64,000 nt of DNA. It comes from Pseudonocardia ammonioxydans. GTDB taxonomy: Bacteria; Actinomycetota; Actinomycetes; Mycobacteriales; Pseudonocardiaceae. The notes under the pieces were generated by a model. The model saw only the letters and a program-made list of their open reading frames with translations, did no database searches and was not told where the DNA came from. The DNA lies in NCBI RefSeq assembly GCF_900115005.1, contig NZ_FOUY01000007.1:1-64000 (forward strand), read 5' to 3'. Below are positions 17,088 through 25,647 of the stretch, piece by piece. Numbering within the stretch: the first letter of the stretch is position 1; each line of letters opens with the position of its first letter. The translations under genes and the position numbers were made by a program.

Positions 17088-18609
17088 GCTCGGCCCGCAG
17101 CCGCTTCTTGTCGGTCTTGCCGATGCCGGTCAGCGGCAGCTCGTCGACGAAGCTGATCTCCCGCGGCACGTACATGTCCCCGGCCCGGTCGGCGACCAGC
17201 CCGGCCAGGTCCGCGGCCGAGGGCGCCGGATCGGCGGCGACGACGGCGGCGTGCACGGCCTCGGTGCCGTCGCCGTCCGGGGCGCCGAACACCGCGGCGT
17301 GGCGCACCCCCGGGTGCTCCATCAGCGTGTCCTCGAGCTCCGAGGTGTACACGTGCCCGCCGACCACGACGACCATGTCCTTCACCCGGTCCACCAGGTG
17401 CAGGTAGCCGTCCGTGTCCTGGCGGGCCACGTCCCCGGTGCGCACCCAGCCGTCCACGATCGTCCCCGCGGTCAGCTCCGGCTGCTTCCAGTAGCCGTCC
17501 ATCTCGGTACCGGTCCGCACCCAGAGCTCGCCGCGCTCGTCGGGGCCCACCCGGGCGCCGTCGTCGCCGACGATCGCGATCTCGGTGCTGGGCACGACCC
17601 GCCCGACCGTGCCGATCAGCTCCGGCCGGTCGTGCTCGTCCGGGGTGAGCACGCTGATGCCTCCGGCCTCGGTCTGGCCGTAGAACTGGGTGAACACCGG
17701 GCCGATCCGCCGGTGCGCCTCGGCGATCCGGCGCGGGGCGGCGGGCGCCCCGCCGTAGATCACCGTGCGCAGCGAGGACAGGTCGGTCCGGTCCAGGTCG
17801 GGGTGGTCGAGCAGCCGGTACAGCAGCGGGGGCAGCAGCCAGGCGTGGGTGATCCGCTCGCGTTCGACGGCGGCGAGGAAGTCCCCGGCGTCGAACCGGT
17901 CCTGCAGCACCACGGTCCCGCCCCCGGCGAGGATCCGGTCGGCGAGCCCGCCGCCGGCGTGCGCGATCGGGGTGGCGACCAGCAGCCGGGCCGGCCCCGA
18001 GGCCATGCCGGACAGCATCCGGCGGACCTCCGCCGACCGCAGGTGGTGACCGAAGGTGTAGGTGATGCCCTTCGGGTGCCCGGTCGTGCCGCCGGTGTGC
18101 CGGATCTGGGCGACGTCACCGGCGCGGGCCCGGCCGCGGACCGGGCCGGCCGGGGCGCCCGCGGCCGAGGCGAGCACGTCGGAGACGAGCGCGCGGGCCT
18201 CGACCGGCCGGGCCCGCTCCAGCACGTCGACCGCGGACGGGGTGTCGGCCAGCACGAGATCGGCCTCGACGTCGTCGAGGATCCGGGCCTGGGCGGCGGC
18301 CGACAACCCGGCGTGCGGCTGGGTGACACCGGCACCGAGCAGGTTCACCGCCCAGCGTGCCATCAGTGCCTCGGGGGAGTTCCCGGCCAGCAGCGCGACG
18401 ATCGTGCCGGGCCGGACCCGGTCGTCGAGGGTGTGCGCGATCCGGTGCACGGTGTCCGCGACCTCTCCCGCGGTCCGGCGCCGGCCGCCGTGCACCAGGG
18501 CCTCCCGGTCCCGGTTGGCCCCGAGCGCGTCGAGGAGCTCCTCGACGTCGGAGCGGATCGGTGCAGCGGACCCCGAACCGGCGGGTGCACCGGTGGTCGC
18601 CGTGGTCAT
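17077..18609 (-). CDS. AMP-forming acyl-CoA ligase, substrate unknown
   Basis: This 510-residue ANL-superfamily enzyme shows the P-loop-like HTGGTTGHPKG (residues about 172-182), YGQTEAGG, the adenylate-binding TGDVARQDTDGYLHLVDRVKDMVVVVGGHVYTSELED, and the catalytic Lys in GIGKTDKKRL near the C-terminus. It activates a carboxylate as the acyl-AMP and CoA thioester; long-chain or branched acids are typical of such stand-alone actinobacterial members. ATG at 18609 follows GAGGAGGG. A perfect inverted repeat upstream (18661-18681) suggests control by a repressor. Confidence 0.85.
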   Translation of the reverse strand: MTTATTGAPAGSGSAAPIRSDVEELLDALGANRDREALVHGGRRRTAGEVADTVHRIAHTLDDRVRPGTIVALLAGNSPEALMARWAVNLLGAGVTQPHAGLSAAAQARILDDVEADLVLADTPSAVDVLERARPVEARALVSDVLASAAGAPAGPVRGRARAGDVAQIRHTGGTTGHPKGITYTFGHHLRSAEVRRMLSGMASGPARLLVATPIAHAGGGLADRILAGGGTVVLQDRFDAGDFLAAVERERITHAWLLPPLLYRLLDHPDLDRTDLSSLRTVIYGGAPAAPRRIAEAHRRIGPVFTQFYGQTEAGGISVLTPDEHDRPELIGTVGRVVPSTEIAIVGDDGARVGPDERGELWVRTGTEMDGYWKQPELTAGTIVDGWVRTGDVARQDTDGYLHLVDRVKDMVVVVGGHVYTSELEDTLMEHPGVRHAAVFGAPDGDGTEAVHAAVVAADPAPSAADLAGLVADRAGDMYVPREISFVDELPLTGIGKTDKKRLRAELTG

Positions 18610-18660
18610 GGTCGCCCTCCTCGCTGTCGCGAGCGTTCCCGTCGTGATCGCCACAGCGCG

Positions 18661-18681
18661 ATCGTTGCCTTATGCAACGAT
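18661..18681 (-). promoter_or_regulatory. Inverted-repeat operator upstream of the acyl-CoA ligase
   Basis: Arms ATCGTTGC and GCAACGAT are separated by CTTAT. The site is 52 bp upstream of the ligase ATG, in the gap between that gene and the MFS gene stop. A TetR- or GntR-type dimer site is likely; no regulator gene is adjacent on that side. Confidence 0.6.
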
Positions 18682-18754
18682 AAGCCCGGAGATCGGCTTC
18701 CCGACGGTGACGTGACCGACAGCAGGTTCGGCGACGGGCTGCTGCCCCGGTGAC

Positions 18755-19990
18755 TCAGGCGGCGAGCGCGAGGTCGCGGCGGCGCTCGGACCGCTCCATC
18801 CGCACCGCCGCGAACAGCGCGGCCAGCCCGAGCAGGGGCAGCACGGTGGCGACGGCGGCCGGTGCGGTCAGGCCCCAGCCCGCGGCCAGCACGACGCCGC
18901 CCAGTGCTGCGCCGATCGCGTTCGCGACGTTGAACGCCGCGTGGTGCAGCGCGGCGCCCAGCGTCGGGCCCTCCCGCCCGGCGTCCATCAGCCGGGTGGC
19001 CAGCGCGGGCGTGGTCGCCGTCGTCGTGAAGGCCAGCGCGAACAGCGTGACCAGGGCCGCGACCGCCGAGGCCGCGGTCAGCGCGAACAGCGCCATCGAC
19101 ACCGCCGCCGCCCCGAGCCCGACGGCGATCGTCCGGATCGGGGCGAGCTCGGCCAGCCGGCCGCCGATCTGGTTACCCAGCGTCATGCCGATGCCGTACA
19201 CGGCCAGCGCCACCGGGACCGCGGCGGCGGCGAGTCCGGACACCTCGGTCAGCACGGGGGTGATGTAGCTGTAGACGGCGAACGAGCCGCCGAACCCGGC
19301 CGCGATGACCGCCATCGTGATCCACACCTGGCCGCGGCGCAGTGCCGAGAGCTCGCCGCGGATCGACCCGCGGTGCGGGTCGCGCACGTCCGGCACCAGC
19401 AGCCAGACCGCCAGCACGGTCAGGGCGGCGATCGCGCCGGTCGCCAGGTAGGCCGCGGGCCAGCCCGCCGCCTGGCCCAGCCAGGTCGCGCCGGGCACGC
19501 CGACGATGTTCGCGATCATCAGCCCGCTCATCACGGTCGCGATCGCCCGCGGGCGCCGCTCCCGGGGCACCAGCGAGGCCGCCAGGACCGACGCCGCGCC
19601 GAAGTACGCGCCGTGCGGCAGCCCGGCCAGGAACCGGGTGCCGACGAACGTCGCGAACGTCGGGGCGAACGCCGACGCGACGTTGAACAGCGCCAGCGCG
19701 GCGGCGAGGGCGAGGACGAGGTGCTTGCGGGGCCACCGGGCGCCCAGTACGGCGAGCACCGGCGCGCCGACGACGACGCCGAGCGCGTAGGCGCTGATCG
19801 CGGTCCCGGCCTGGGGCACCGAGGCGCCGAGGTCCGCGGCGAACGCCGGCAGCAGGCCCATCGAGGCGAACTCGGTGGTGCCGATCGCGAGCCCGCCCAG
19901 CGCGGTGGCGAACAGGGCCGGACCGGCGCCCCCGGTGGTGGGGCCGGTCGTGGGGGAGGGGGTGGGAGAGTGACGGGGGCGCGTCGGCAT
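18755..19990 (-). CDS. MFS efflux transporter (AraJ/Cmx type)
   Basis: The product has about 411 residues and twelve membrane helices. It has the DHA1 features FATALGGLAIGTTEFASMGLLPAFAADLG (first helix), an ARWPRKHLVLALA loop (motif A position) and GLPHGAYFGAASVLAA, typical of sugar-efflux and chloramphenicol-type exporters. The start is ATG 19990; ATG 19999 would add three residues. It diverges from a ROK-family regulator with only 54 bp between starts, so the regulator probably controls it. A possible substrate is a sugar or small drug. Confidence 0.85.
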   Translation of the reverse strand: MPTRPRHSPTPSPTTGPTTGGAGPALFATALGGLAIGTTEFASMGLLPAFAADLGASVPQAGTAISAYALGVVVGAPVLAVLGARWPRKHLVLALAAALALFNVASAFAPTFATFVGTRFLAGLPHGAYFGAASVLAASLVPRERRPRAIATVMSGLMIANIVGVPGATWLGQAAGWPAAYLATGAIAALTVLAVWLLVPDVRDPHRGSIRGELSALRRGQVWITMAVIAAGFGGSFAVYSYITPVLTEVSGLAAAAVPVALAVYGIGMTLGNQIGGRLAELAPIRTIAVGLGAAAVSMALFALTAASAVAALVTLFALAFTTTATTPALATRLMDAGREGPTLGAALHHAAFNVANAIGAALGGVVLAAGWGLTAPAAVATVLPLLGLAALFAAVRMERSERRRDLALAA

Positions 19991-20044
19991 AATTTTCATC
20001 GCGCCACGAGGATAAGGAGCGCAGGCTCGGAGGTGTCAAACGAG

Positions 20045-21229
20045 ATGGGCTCGGTGTCAGCCGGTTCACGTCCCGGTCGGGCCGAGACCGACCGCTGGCG
20101 GGCGACCGCCGAGGCGCTCGCCGAGGTCCGCCGCGAGCCGGGGCTGACCCGGGTCGAGCTGGCCCGGCGGCTGCGCCTGGCCAGCGGCTCGGCCACGGAG
20201 ATCGCCGGCCGGCTGCGCGAGCTGGGCTGGGTGACCGAGGAGCGGGCGCCGTGCGGTGGGCGCGGGCGGCCCACCACCCGGCTGGTGCCGGCGCCGGGCG
20301 GACCCGCGGTCGTGGCCGTCGACGTGCGGTTCGAGGGCTGGCGGGCCGGCGTGGCCGGGCTGGACGGGGTGCCGGCCGCGGTACGGACCGGCCGGCACGC
20401 CCGCCGCGACCCGGACGCGGTCGCCGCCGAGCTCGACACCGTGGTCGGCGAGCTCGTCGCGGCCCACGACGGCCCGGTCGTCGCGGCCGGGATCGGGGTG
20501 GCGGCCACGGTCGTCGACGAGCACCTGGCCCAGGGGGCCGGGCAGGGCTGGAGCCCACTCGACGTCCGCCGGATCGGCGCGGGGCACGGCCTGCCGGTGC
20601 TCGTCGGCAACGACGCGAACCTGGCCGGGGTCGCCGAGGTGCGGGACGGGGCGGCCGCGGGAGCCGGCACGGCGCTGTTCCTCACCGTGGAGGTCGGCAT
20701 CGGCGGTGCCCTGCTGCTCGGCGGGCGGCCGCAGACCGGTGCCCGGGGCGCGGCCGGGGAGTTCGGGCACCTGCCCTTCGGCGACCCGGCGCTACCGTGC
20801 GCGTGCGGGGCCCGGGGGTGCTGGAACAACGGGGCCGACGGACGGGCGCTGGCCCGGCTGCTCGGTGAACCGGAGCCCGACGACCCGTACGGCTACACCC
20901 GGACGGTGCTGGACCGGGCCGTCGGCGGCGAGCCGGGCGCGGCGGCGGCGGTGACGGCGGCGGCCGCGTCGCTCGCCCGCGGCACGGCCGGGCTGGTCAA
21001 CGCGCACGACCCGGAGGTGGTGGTGCTCTCCGGGCTCGCACCCGCGCTGCGGGCCGCCGCGCCGGAGGCCTTCGACGTCGCCTACGGGGCCGGGCTGATG
21101 GCGTTCCGCCGGTCCGCGCCGCCACCGGTGCGCGACGCCGCGCACGGCGCCGACGGCGTCCTGCGCGGGGCGGCTGCGATCGCGCTGGACCACGCCACCT
21201 CGGCGCGGGGTCTCGCCACCCGCGGGTGA
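20045..21229 (+). CDS. ROK-family transcriptional regulator
   Basis: The 394-residue protein has an N-terminal winged helix (GLTRVELARRLRLASGSATEIAGRLRELGWVTEE, residues about 34-67) and a sugar-kinase-like ROK domain. The domain includes GIGVAATVVDEHL, VGNDANLAGVAE, EVGIGGALLLGG and the zinc-binding CACGARGCW. In the ATP site the usual ROK phosphate loop is weak, as in NagC/XylR-type repressors that bind sugars without phosphorylating them. GGAGG lies 11 bases before ATG 20045; GTG at 20033 is an alternative. It probably represses the divergent MFS gene. Confidence 0.88.
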   Translation: MGSVSAGSRPGRAETDRWRATAEALAEVRREPGLTRVELARRLRLASGSATEIAGRLRELGWVTEERAPCGGRGRPTTRLVPAPGGPAVVAVDVRFEGWRAGVAGLDGVPAAVRTGRHARRDPDAVAAELDTVVGELVAAHDGPVVAAGIGVAATVVDEHLAQGAGQGWSPLDVRRIGAGHGLPVLVGNDANLAGVAEVRDGAAAGAGTALFLTVEVGIGGALLLGGRPQTGARGAAGEFGHLPFGDPALPCACGARGCWNNGADGRALARLLGEPEPDDPYGYTRTVLDRAVGGEPGAAAAVTAAAASLARGTAGLVNAHDPEVVVLSGLAPALRAAAPEAFDVAYGAGLMAFRRSAPPPVRDAAHGADGVLRGAAAIALDHATSARGLATRG

Positions 21230-21331
21230 CGTTCCCGGCGGGCATTCCGGTCGGCGTTCTCGATCGTCGCGCTGCGCGGTTCCGGATCACGCGGTAGCTT
21301 TCTCCCACATTCCTGGGAGGGAGTTCGAAAA

Positions 21332-21487
21332 ATGATCATCCTTGGTCTGATCCTCTTGCTGGTGGGCGCGTTCACCGGCATCACGCTGCTCTACTACCTG
21401 GGCGGGCTGTTGCTCGTCATCGGTGTCGTGATGCTGATCCTCGGTGCGGTCGGCCGCCCCGTGGGCGGTCGAAAAGTGTGGTTCTGA
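21332..21487 (+). CDS. DUF6131-type small membrane protein, 51 aa
   Basis: The 51-residue protein consists of two hydrophobic helices (ILGLILLLVGAFTGITLLYYL and LLLVIGVVMLILG) and the conserved tail GAVGRPVGGRK, which matches the actinobacterial DUF6131 pattern. GGGAGGGAG precedes ATG 21332 at normal spacing. The function of the family is unknown. It is monocistronic, followed by a strong bidirectional terminator. Confidence 0.85.
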   Translation: MIILGLILLLVGAFTGITLLYYLGGLLLVIGVVMLILGAVGRPVGGRKVWF

Positions 21488-21562
21488 CCAGGTGATCCGT
21501 GCCGATCCGGCTTTGTCCGGCCCGGAACGGTCACCGGTCCGTACCGGGTGAGCAGAGATGAC

Positions 21563-21598
21563 ACCGGGGGTGTGTCCCGAACGGGGCACACCCCCGGT
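21563..21598. terminator. Bidirectional terminator hairpin
   Basis: The perfect 12-bp arms ACCGGGGGTGTG and CACACCCCCGGT are extended inward by a T-G and three C-G pairs around a GAAC loop, giving a 16-bp stem. It lies between the DUF6131 gene and the convergent BKACE gene. Confidence 0.8.
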
Positions 21599-21681
21599 TC
21601 CGTGTTTCCGGCCGATTGTTTCCCGCGGAATCGTGTTTCGACGTTCCGGATGCGGGTACGGGGAAATTGGGAGACGTCTGA

Positions 21682-22590
21682 TCAGGAATTGCCGGGGACG
21701 GGTGGAATGCCGAGGATCTCGCGCGCTGCGGCCGGTTCCGCAGGGCTCGCGCCGAGCCGGTCGAGCACCCGCAGCGCCCCGTCGAGCAACTCCCGGTTCG
21801 ACGGTGTGCCGGCACCGGCGAAGTCCTCGAGGCCGACCCGCAGGTGCCCGCCGCGGCGCACCGCGAGCTCGGCGAGCCCGGACCCGACGACGTCGCCGCC
21901 CAGCACGGCCACCGACCAGGGCAGCCCCGACGGCTCGAGCAGTTCCAGGTAGGCCTCCAGGGCGGCCGGGGTCGGCGGGAGCCCGAACTGGAGCCGGTCG
22001 GCGAAGTACAGCTTCACGATCGCCCCCGGCGGGACCCGCCCGTGCCGGTGCAGGGACAGCGCCGTCCGCAGGAAGCCCGGTTCGAAGATCGAGATGCTGG
22101 GTGCGGCACCCAGCTCGGCGGTCCGGGCGAGCATGTACTCGGTGTCGGCGTAGGAGTTCTGGTACGGCTCGGACGCGGCCGCCGCCGGGCACGTCCCGTC
22201 CTCGAGCAGGCCGACGTTCACCGAGCCCGGGTCGACCAGGGTCATGCCACCCATCCCGCGCCGGGCGAGCTCCTCCACGTGCGCCCAGCGCCGCTGCACC
22301 GGGATGTCCCGGGCACCGGCCGCCATCGTCGGGTAGAGCAGCGCGTCGGGACGGCGGGCCAATACGGGGGTCCACGCGTCCAGGTACGGCTCGACGGCGT
22401 GCACGCCGTCCCGGGTGAACATCGGCTCGTCGTTGTGGTTGTGCACGATCGCGGCGCCCCGCCCGAGCACGTCGAGGGCCTGCTCGGCGATCTCGTCCGG
22501 CGTGCGGGGCACGTGCGGGTTCCGCTCCCGCGTCGTCGTGCCGTTCAGGGCGACTTCCAGGATCACCGTCGAGTCCACGACGGCCAGCAT
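21682..22590 (-). CDS. BKACE-family beta-keto acid cleavage enzyme (DUF849)
   Basis: The 302-residue TIM-barrel protein has the BKACE hallmarks: an opening VILEVALNG, the zinc-ligand AAIVHNHN near residue 45, the GGMTLVDPGSVN segment, SISIFEPGF, and the late VAVLGGDV with the GGHLRVGLEDF glycine turn. Family members split a beta-keto acid with acetyl-CoA into acetoacetate and a new CoA ester (Kce in lysine fermentation is the type enzyme). The substrate cannot be read from sequence. ATG 22590 is used; a GTG a few codons downstream is possible. A long low-complexity GCC-rich tract lies upstream. Confidence 0.85.
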   Translation of the reverse strand: MLAVVDSTVILEVALNGTTTRERNPHVPRTPDEIAEQALDVLGRGAAIVHNHNDEPMFTRDGVHAVEPYLDAWTPVLARRPDALLYPTMAAGARDIPVQRRWAHVEELARRGMGGMTLVDPGSVNVGLLEDGTCPAAAASEPYQNSYADTEYMLARTAELGAAPSISIFEPGFLRTALSLHRHGRVPPGAIVKLYFADRLQFGLPPTPAALEAYLELLEPSGLPWSVAVLGGDVVGSGLAELAVRRGGHLRVGLEDFAGAGTPSNRELLDGALRVLDRLGASPAEPAAAREILGIPPVPGNS

Positions 22591-22725
22591 CGCGCCCGGC
22601 CGTGCGCGGCGCGACCCGTCGCGGACGGCTCGTGCCGCGCCCTGCCCGCCGGCCCGGCCCTGCCCCGCCCGCCGGTCCCGGCCACCCGCCCTGCCTGCCC
22701 GCCGCGCCGCGCCGCATCGTGCCCC

Positions 22726-22755
22726 GCCGTGCCGTGCCGTGCCGCGCCGTGCCGC
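22726..22755. repeat. Pentanucleotide repeat, six copies of GCCGT/GCCGC
   Basis: Six contiguous 5-bp units read GCCGT three times, GCCGC, GCCGT, GCCGC. It is upstream of the BKACE gene, where slippage could alter promoter spacing. Confidence 0.8.
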
Positions 22756-22773
22756 GAGCGGCGGCCCTACCTT

Positions 22774-22833
22774 GCCGAGATGCGGCTCAGCGCTCCACGG
22801 AGATCGACTATTCGCGCTGTGCTGCATCTCGGC
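22774..22833. repeat. Long stem-loop, 20-bp arms with two mismatches
   Basis: Arm 22774-22793 begins GCCGAGATGC and ends CAGCGC. Arm 22814-22833 is its reverse complement except at two central positions. The loop is 20 nt. It could be a transcribed RNA structure, a dispersed palindromic repeat or a terminator for leftover transcription. Confidence 0.6.
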
Positions 22834-22951
22834 GGGTGCGATCCGTGCTCGGACTGTCCGTGCGCTCGGTGGGTTGCGCGTTCGGCAGGCCTGCGCACCC
22901 GGTGGGCCCGTGCACGCGGCCGGTCGTGGGAGGCCGGACGGGGCGGCGACG

Positions 22952-22957
22952 TAGGGT
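22952..22957 (+). promoter_or_regulatory. -10 element TAGGGT, leaderless start
   Basis: TAGGGT ends 7 bases before the GTG start of the chorismate mutase gene at 22965, with no ribosome-binding site between. Confidence 0.55.
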
Positions 22958-22964
22958 CGCGGGC

Positions 22965-23594
22965 GTGATCGGGCTCGGGACGTCCCTGCTGCGCCGCGGC
23001 CGTCGTGCCGTCGCTCCGACCGCCGGGCTCGCGGTCGCGCTGGTCCTGCTCACCGGGTGCGGTGAGCAGCCGGCTCCGCTGACCCAGGGCCCGGAGGGGG
23101 CGGCCCCGGCCGACGCGCTGACCCGGGTCGTGGAGCTGGCCGCGGAACGGGCCGTCGTCTCCGACCGGGTGGCGGCCGCGAAGCTGGACACCGGGCGGGC
23201 CGTGACCGACCCCGAGCGGGAGGCGGCCGTCGTCGCCGATGCCCGCGCCGACGCGACCCGCGACGGTGTCGATCCCGAGTGGGTCGCGCGCGTCGTCGCC
23301 GACCAGATCGCGGCGAGCACCCAGGTGCAGGAGGGCCTGCTCCGGCAGTGGGAGGAGCGGCCGGACAGCAGGCCCGCCGACCGCCCGGACCTCGCCCAGG
23401 TGCGGCCGGACCTGGACCGGATCGGCGACGAGCTGGTCACGGCGCTGAAGGGTGCCGCACCGGCCCGGGCGCACGAGGACTGCCCGGCGGCGCTCGCCCA
23501 GGCCGCCGTCGCGCAGGCGGAGAACCTCGACGAACTCCACCGCGCGGCACTCGGCCGCGCGCTCTCCTCGGTCTGCGACAGCACCCCGGAGTGA
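22965..23594 (+). CDS. Exported chorismate mutase (AroQ-gamma type), putative lipoprotein
   Basis: The 209-residue protein has an N-terminal export signal ending in the lipobox LLTGC (Cys near residue 33). The mature part is all-helical and follows the secreted chorismate mutase pattern: LTRVVELAAERAVVSDRVAAAKLDTGRAVTDPEREAAVVADAR, then VARVVADQIAASTQVQEGLLRQW. The Arg/Lys and Glu/Gln active-site positions of the gamma class appear kept. Chorismate would be turned into prephenate outside the membrane; why actinomycetes export this activity is not settled. Confidence 0.85.
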   Translation: MIGLGTSLLRRGRRAVAPTAGLAVALVLLTGCGEQPAPLTQGPEGAAPADALTRVVELAAERAVVSDRVAAAKLDTGRAVTDPEREAAVVADARADATRDGVDPEWVARVVADQIAASTQVQEGLLRQWEERPDSRPADRPDLAQVRPDLDRIGDELVTALKGAAPARAHEDCPAALAQAAVAQAENLDELHRAALGRALSSVCDSTPE

Positions 23595-23634
23595 CTCCGC
23601 GCGGGTGACGACCGGGTTTCGTGCGCCCACAGGT

Positions 23635-23666
23635 CTTGCGTACCCGGATAGTACGTGCTCGGATTA
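23635..23666 (+). promoter_or_regulatory. 32-bp nic promoter/operator element, copy 1
   Basis: The element runs from CTTGCGTA to GCTCGGATTA. It contains the inverted repeat CGTAC-CCGGATA-GTACG, with 5-bp arms, and a candidate -35 TTGCGT. It ends 27 bp before nicX. A copy differing at one base precedes nicC in the opposite orientation (38354-38385), so one regulator probably controls both operons. Confidence 0.85.
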
Positions 23667-23693
23667 ATAATCGAGAAGACGGAGGTGGTCGTG

Positions 23694-24740
23694 ATGGACC
23701 AGAACCTGTTCAACGACATCTGCCTGCAGCAGCTGACGCTGTCCGGGGTGCACGAGGGCGAGACCGTCGTGGTGCTGACCCGGGGTGGGGAACGCGCCGA
23801 GTACGCGGACGCGTTCCTGTGGGCGATCCAGAAGCTGGGCGCGACCGGGTATCACATGCGGTTGCCGTCGCCGGCGAGTGCGGGTGGGGCGTGGGCGGTC
23901 GGGGATTCCGGGCTGGGCCGGATCCCGCTCGCGGTGGATGCGCTCAAGGCCGCGGACATGGTGGTGGACTGCACGTTCCTGCTGTTCTCCCCTGAGCAGT
24001 TCGCGATCCAGGACGCCGGCACGCGGATCCTGACCGCGGTGGAGCCGCCGGAGCTGCTGGCCCGGCTGATGCCCACGACCGAGCTGCGCGAGCGGGTCGA
24101 GATCGGCGCGGAGCTGCTGGCCAAGGCCTCGTCGATGCGGATCACCAGCCCGCACGGCACCGATGTGACCTACCAGCTGGGGATGTACCCGACCCTGTCG
24201 GAGTACGGCTACACCGACACCCCGGGCCGGTGGGACCACTGGCCGGCGGCGTTCGTGTTCACCGGCGGCTCCGACGACGGCGTCGACGGAAAGATCGTCC
24301 TCGCCCCGGGTGATGTGCTGCTGCCGTTCAACACCTACGTCCAGACCCCGGTGGAGATCACCATCGAGGCCGGGTTCATCCGCGACATCCGCGGCGGCGC
24401 CGGGTCCTCGGGCCTGGACGCGGACCTGCTGAGCAGCTACATCAAGAGCTTCGACGACCCGCGCGGCTACGGCATGTCGCACGTCGGGTGGGGTCTGGAT
24501 GAGCGGGCGCACTGGCACGGGCTGACCCAGTTCGGGGGCGGCATGGGCATGGAGCTGCGTTCGTTCTACGGCAACGTGATGTTCTCGATCGGCCCGAACA
24601 ACGAGCTCGGCGGCCCGAACGACACCGCGTGCCACTTCGACATCCCGATGCGCGGCAACAGCCTGTACCTCGACGACGAGCTGATCGTCGACGCCGGTGA
24701 GCTGACCGTGCCCGAGATGCGCCCGGTGGAGCGCCGATGA
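23694..24740 (+). CDS. nicX: 2,5-dihydroxypyridine 5,6-dioxygenase
   Basis: The 348-residue protein belongs to the M29-peptidase-like fold of NicX and not to the common dioxygenase families. The stretch SPEQFAIQDAGTRIL, AVEPPELLARL, EYGYTDTPGRWDHWP, SHVGWGL and CHFDIP follows Pseudomonas putida NicX closely, including the His of SHVGWG and the His and Asp of CHFDIP that bind the catalytic iron. The enzyme opens the ring of 2,5-dihydroxypyridine to N-formylmaleamate. ATG 23694 has GGAGG eight bases upstream. Its stop overlaps the nicE start, so the two genes are coupled. Confidence 0.93.
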   Translation: MDQNLFNDICLQQLTLSGVHEGETVVVLTRGGERAEYADAFLWAIQKLGATGYHMRLPSPASAGGAWAVGDSGLGRIPLAVDALKAADMVVDCTFLLFSPEQFAIQDAGTRILTAVEPPELLARLMPTTELRERVEIGAELLAKASSMRITSPHGTDVTYQLGMYPTLSEYGYTDTPGRWDHWPAAFVFTGGSDDGVDGKIVLAPGDVLLPFNTYVQTPVEITIEAGFIRDIRGGAGSSGLDADLLSSYIKSFDDPRGYGMSHVGWGLDERAHWHGLTQFGGGMGMELRSFYGNVMFSIGPNNELGGPNDTACHFDIPMRGNSLYLDDELIVDAGELTVPEMRPVERR

Positions 24741-25486
24741 GCCGCGACCACCACATCGGCATGATCGTGCCGTCGTCGAACCTGACGATGGAGACCGAGC
24801 TGCCGCGCATGCTCGCCGCCCGCGAGCAGATCCTGCCCGAGGAACGGTTCGTGTTCCACGCCGCGCGGGCCCGGATGCAGCACGTGACCCCCGAGCAGCT
24901 GGTCGCGATGAACGCCGAGGCCAAGCGGGCCGCGGCCGAGCTGGCCGACGCCCGCCCCGACGTGGTCGCCACCGCCTGCCTGGTCGCGATCATGGCGCAG
25001 GGCCCGGGGTATCACTGCACCGCCGAGGACGACATCACCACCGCGCTGCGCGCCGAGGGCTCGCAGGCCGCGGTGGTCTCCAGCGCCGGGGCGCTGCTGT
25101 CGGGGATCACCGCGCTCGGGGTGTCCCGGGTCGCGATCATCACCCCGTACATGCAGCCGCTGACCCAGGCCGTCGTGGACTACCTCACCGACGCCGGGGT
25201 CGAGGTCGTCGACTCCCTGTCACTCGAGGTCCCCGACAACCTCGCTGTGGCGCGGCTCGATCCGGCCGACCTGCGCGAACACCACCGCAAGCTGGACCTG
25301 TCCCGGGCCGAGGCGCTCGTGCTCAGCGCGTGTGTGCAGATGCCCTCGCTGCCCTCGATCCAGCCGGTGCAGGACGAGATCGGCATCCCGGTGCTGTCCG
25401 CGGCCACCGCCACCACTCACCGCATCCTCACCGAGCTCGGCCTCGACCCCCGGGTACCCGGCGCGGGAGCGCTGCTGGCGGGCTGA
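24737..25486 (+). CDS. nicE: Maleate cis-trans isomerase
   Basis: This 249-residue Asp/Glu-racemase-fold enzyme has the two catalytic cysteines in place: VATACLVAIMAQGPGYH near residue 79 and LVLSACVQMPSLPSI near residue 196. The opening IGMIVPSSNLTMETE is characteristic of maleate isomerase. It turns maleate, the end product of the NicX-NicD-NicF steps, into fumarate for the TCA cycle. ATG 24737 overlaps the nicX stop by 4 bp. Confidence 0.93.
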   Translation: MSRDHHIGMIVPSSNLTMETELPRMLAAREQILPEERFVFHAARARMQHVTPEQLVAMNAEAKRAAAELADARPDVVATACLVAIMAQGPGYHCTAEDDITTALRAEGSQAAVVSSAGALLSGITALGVSRVAIITPYMQPLTQAVVDYLTDAGVEVVDSLSLEVPDNLAVARLDPADLREHHRKLDLSRAEALVLSACVQMPSLPSIQPVQDEIGIPVLSAATATTHRILTELGLDPRVPGAGALLAG

Positions 25487-25628
25487 CCCCGTCGACGCCC
25501 GTGGCCCGCGCTCCCGCCCGAGGGCGCGGGCACATCGGCGTGCCCGGATCCGCCCGAGGCGCCGGTACGGCCGAGCAGGACGAGCCGGATCTGGACGAGC
25601 CGAATCTGGACAAGCCACGGTGCGAACC

Positions 25629-25647
25629 TGTACATGTTTGTACATGT
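25629..25647. promoter_or_regulatory. Operator-like double TGTACATGT overlapping the gntR start
   Basis: TGTACATGT occurs at 25629-25637 and 25639-25647. Read as an inverted repeat it is TGTACA-TGTT-TGTACA (25629-25644). The regulator's start codon (25644) lies inside the second copy, so bound repressor would block transcription of its own leaderless-looking gene. Confidence 0.65.

Larger units (their letters stand above)
22591..22964. other. 374-bp divergent intergenic region: low-complexity tract, hairpin and promoter
   Basis: The region lies between the BKACE and chorismate mutase genes. It holds C/G-rich low-complexity DNA (22620-22760) including six GCCGT/GCCGC pentamers at 22726-22755, then an imperfect 20-bp stem-loop (22774-22833), then the chorismate mutase promoter. 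An open frame across it on either strand is composition-driven. Confidence 0.6.

Noticed and set aside
25579..25620. Short 15-bp direct repeat (GACGAGCCGGATCTG type) upstream of the GntR gene
   Set aside because: Only two and a half copies, no palindrome; too little to call a regulatory array.
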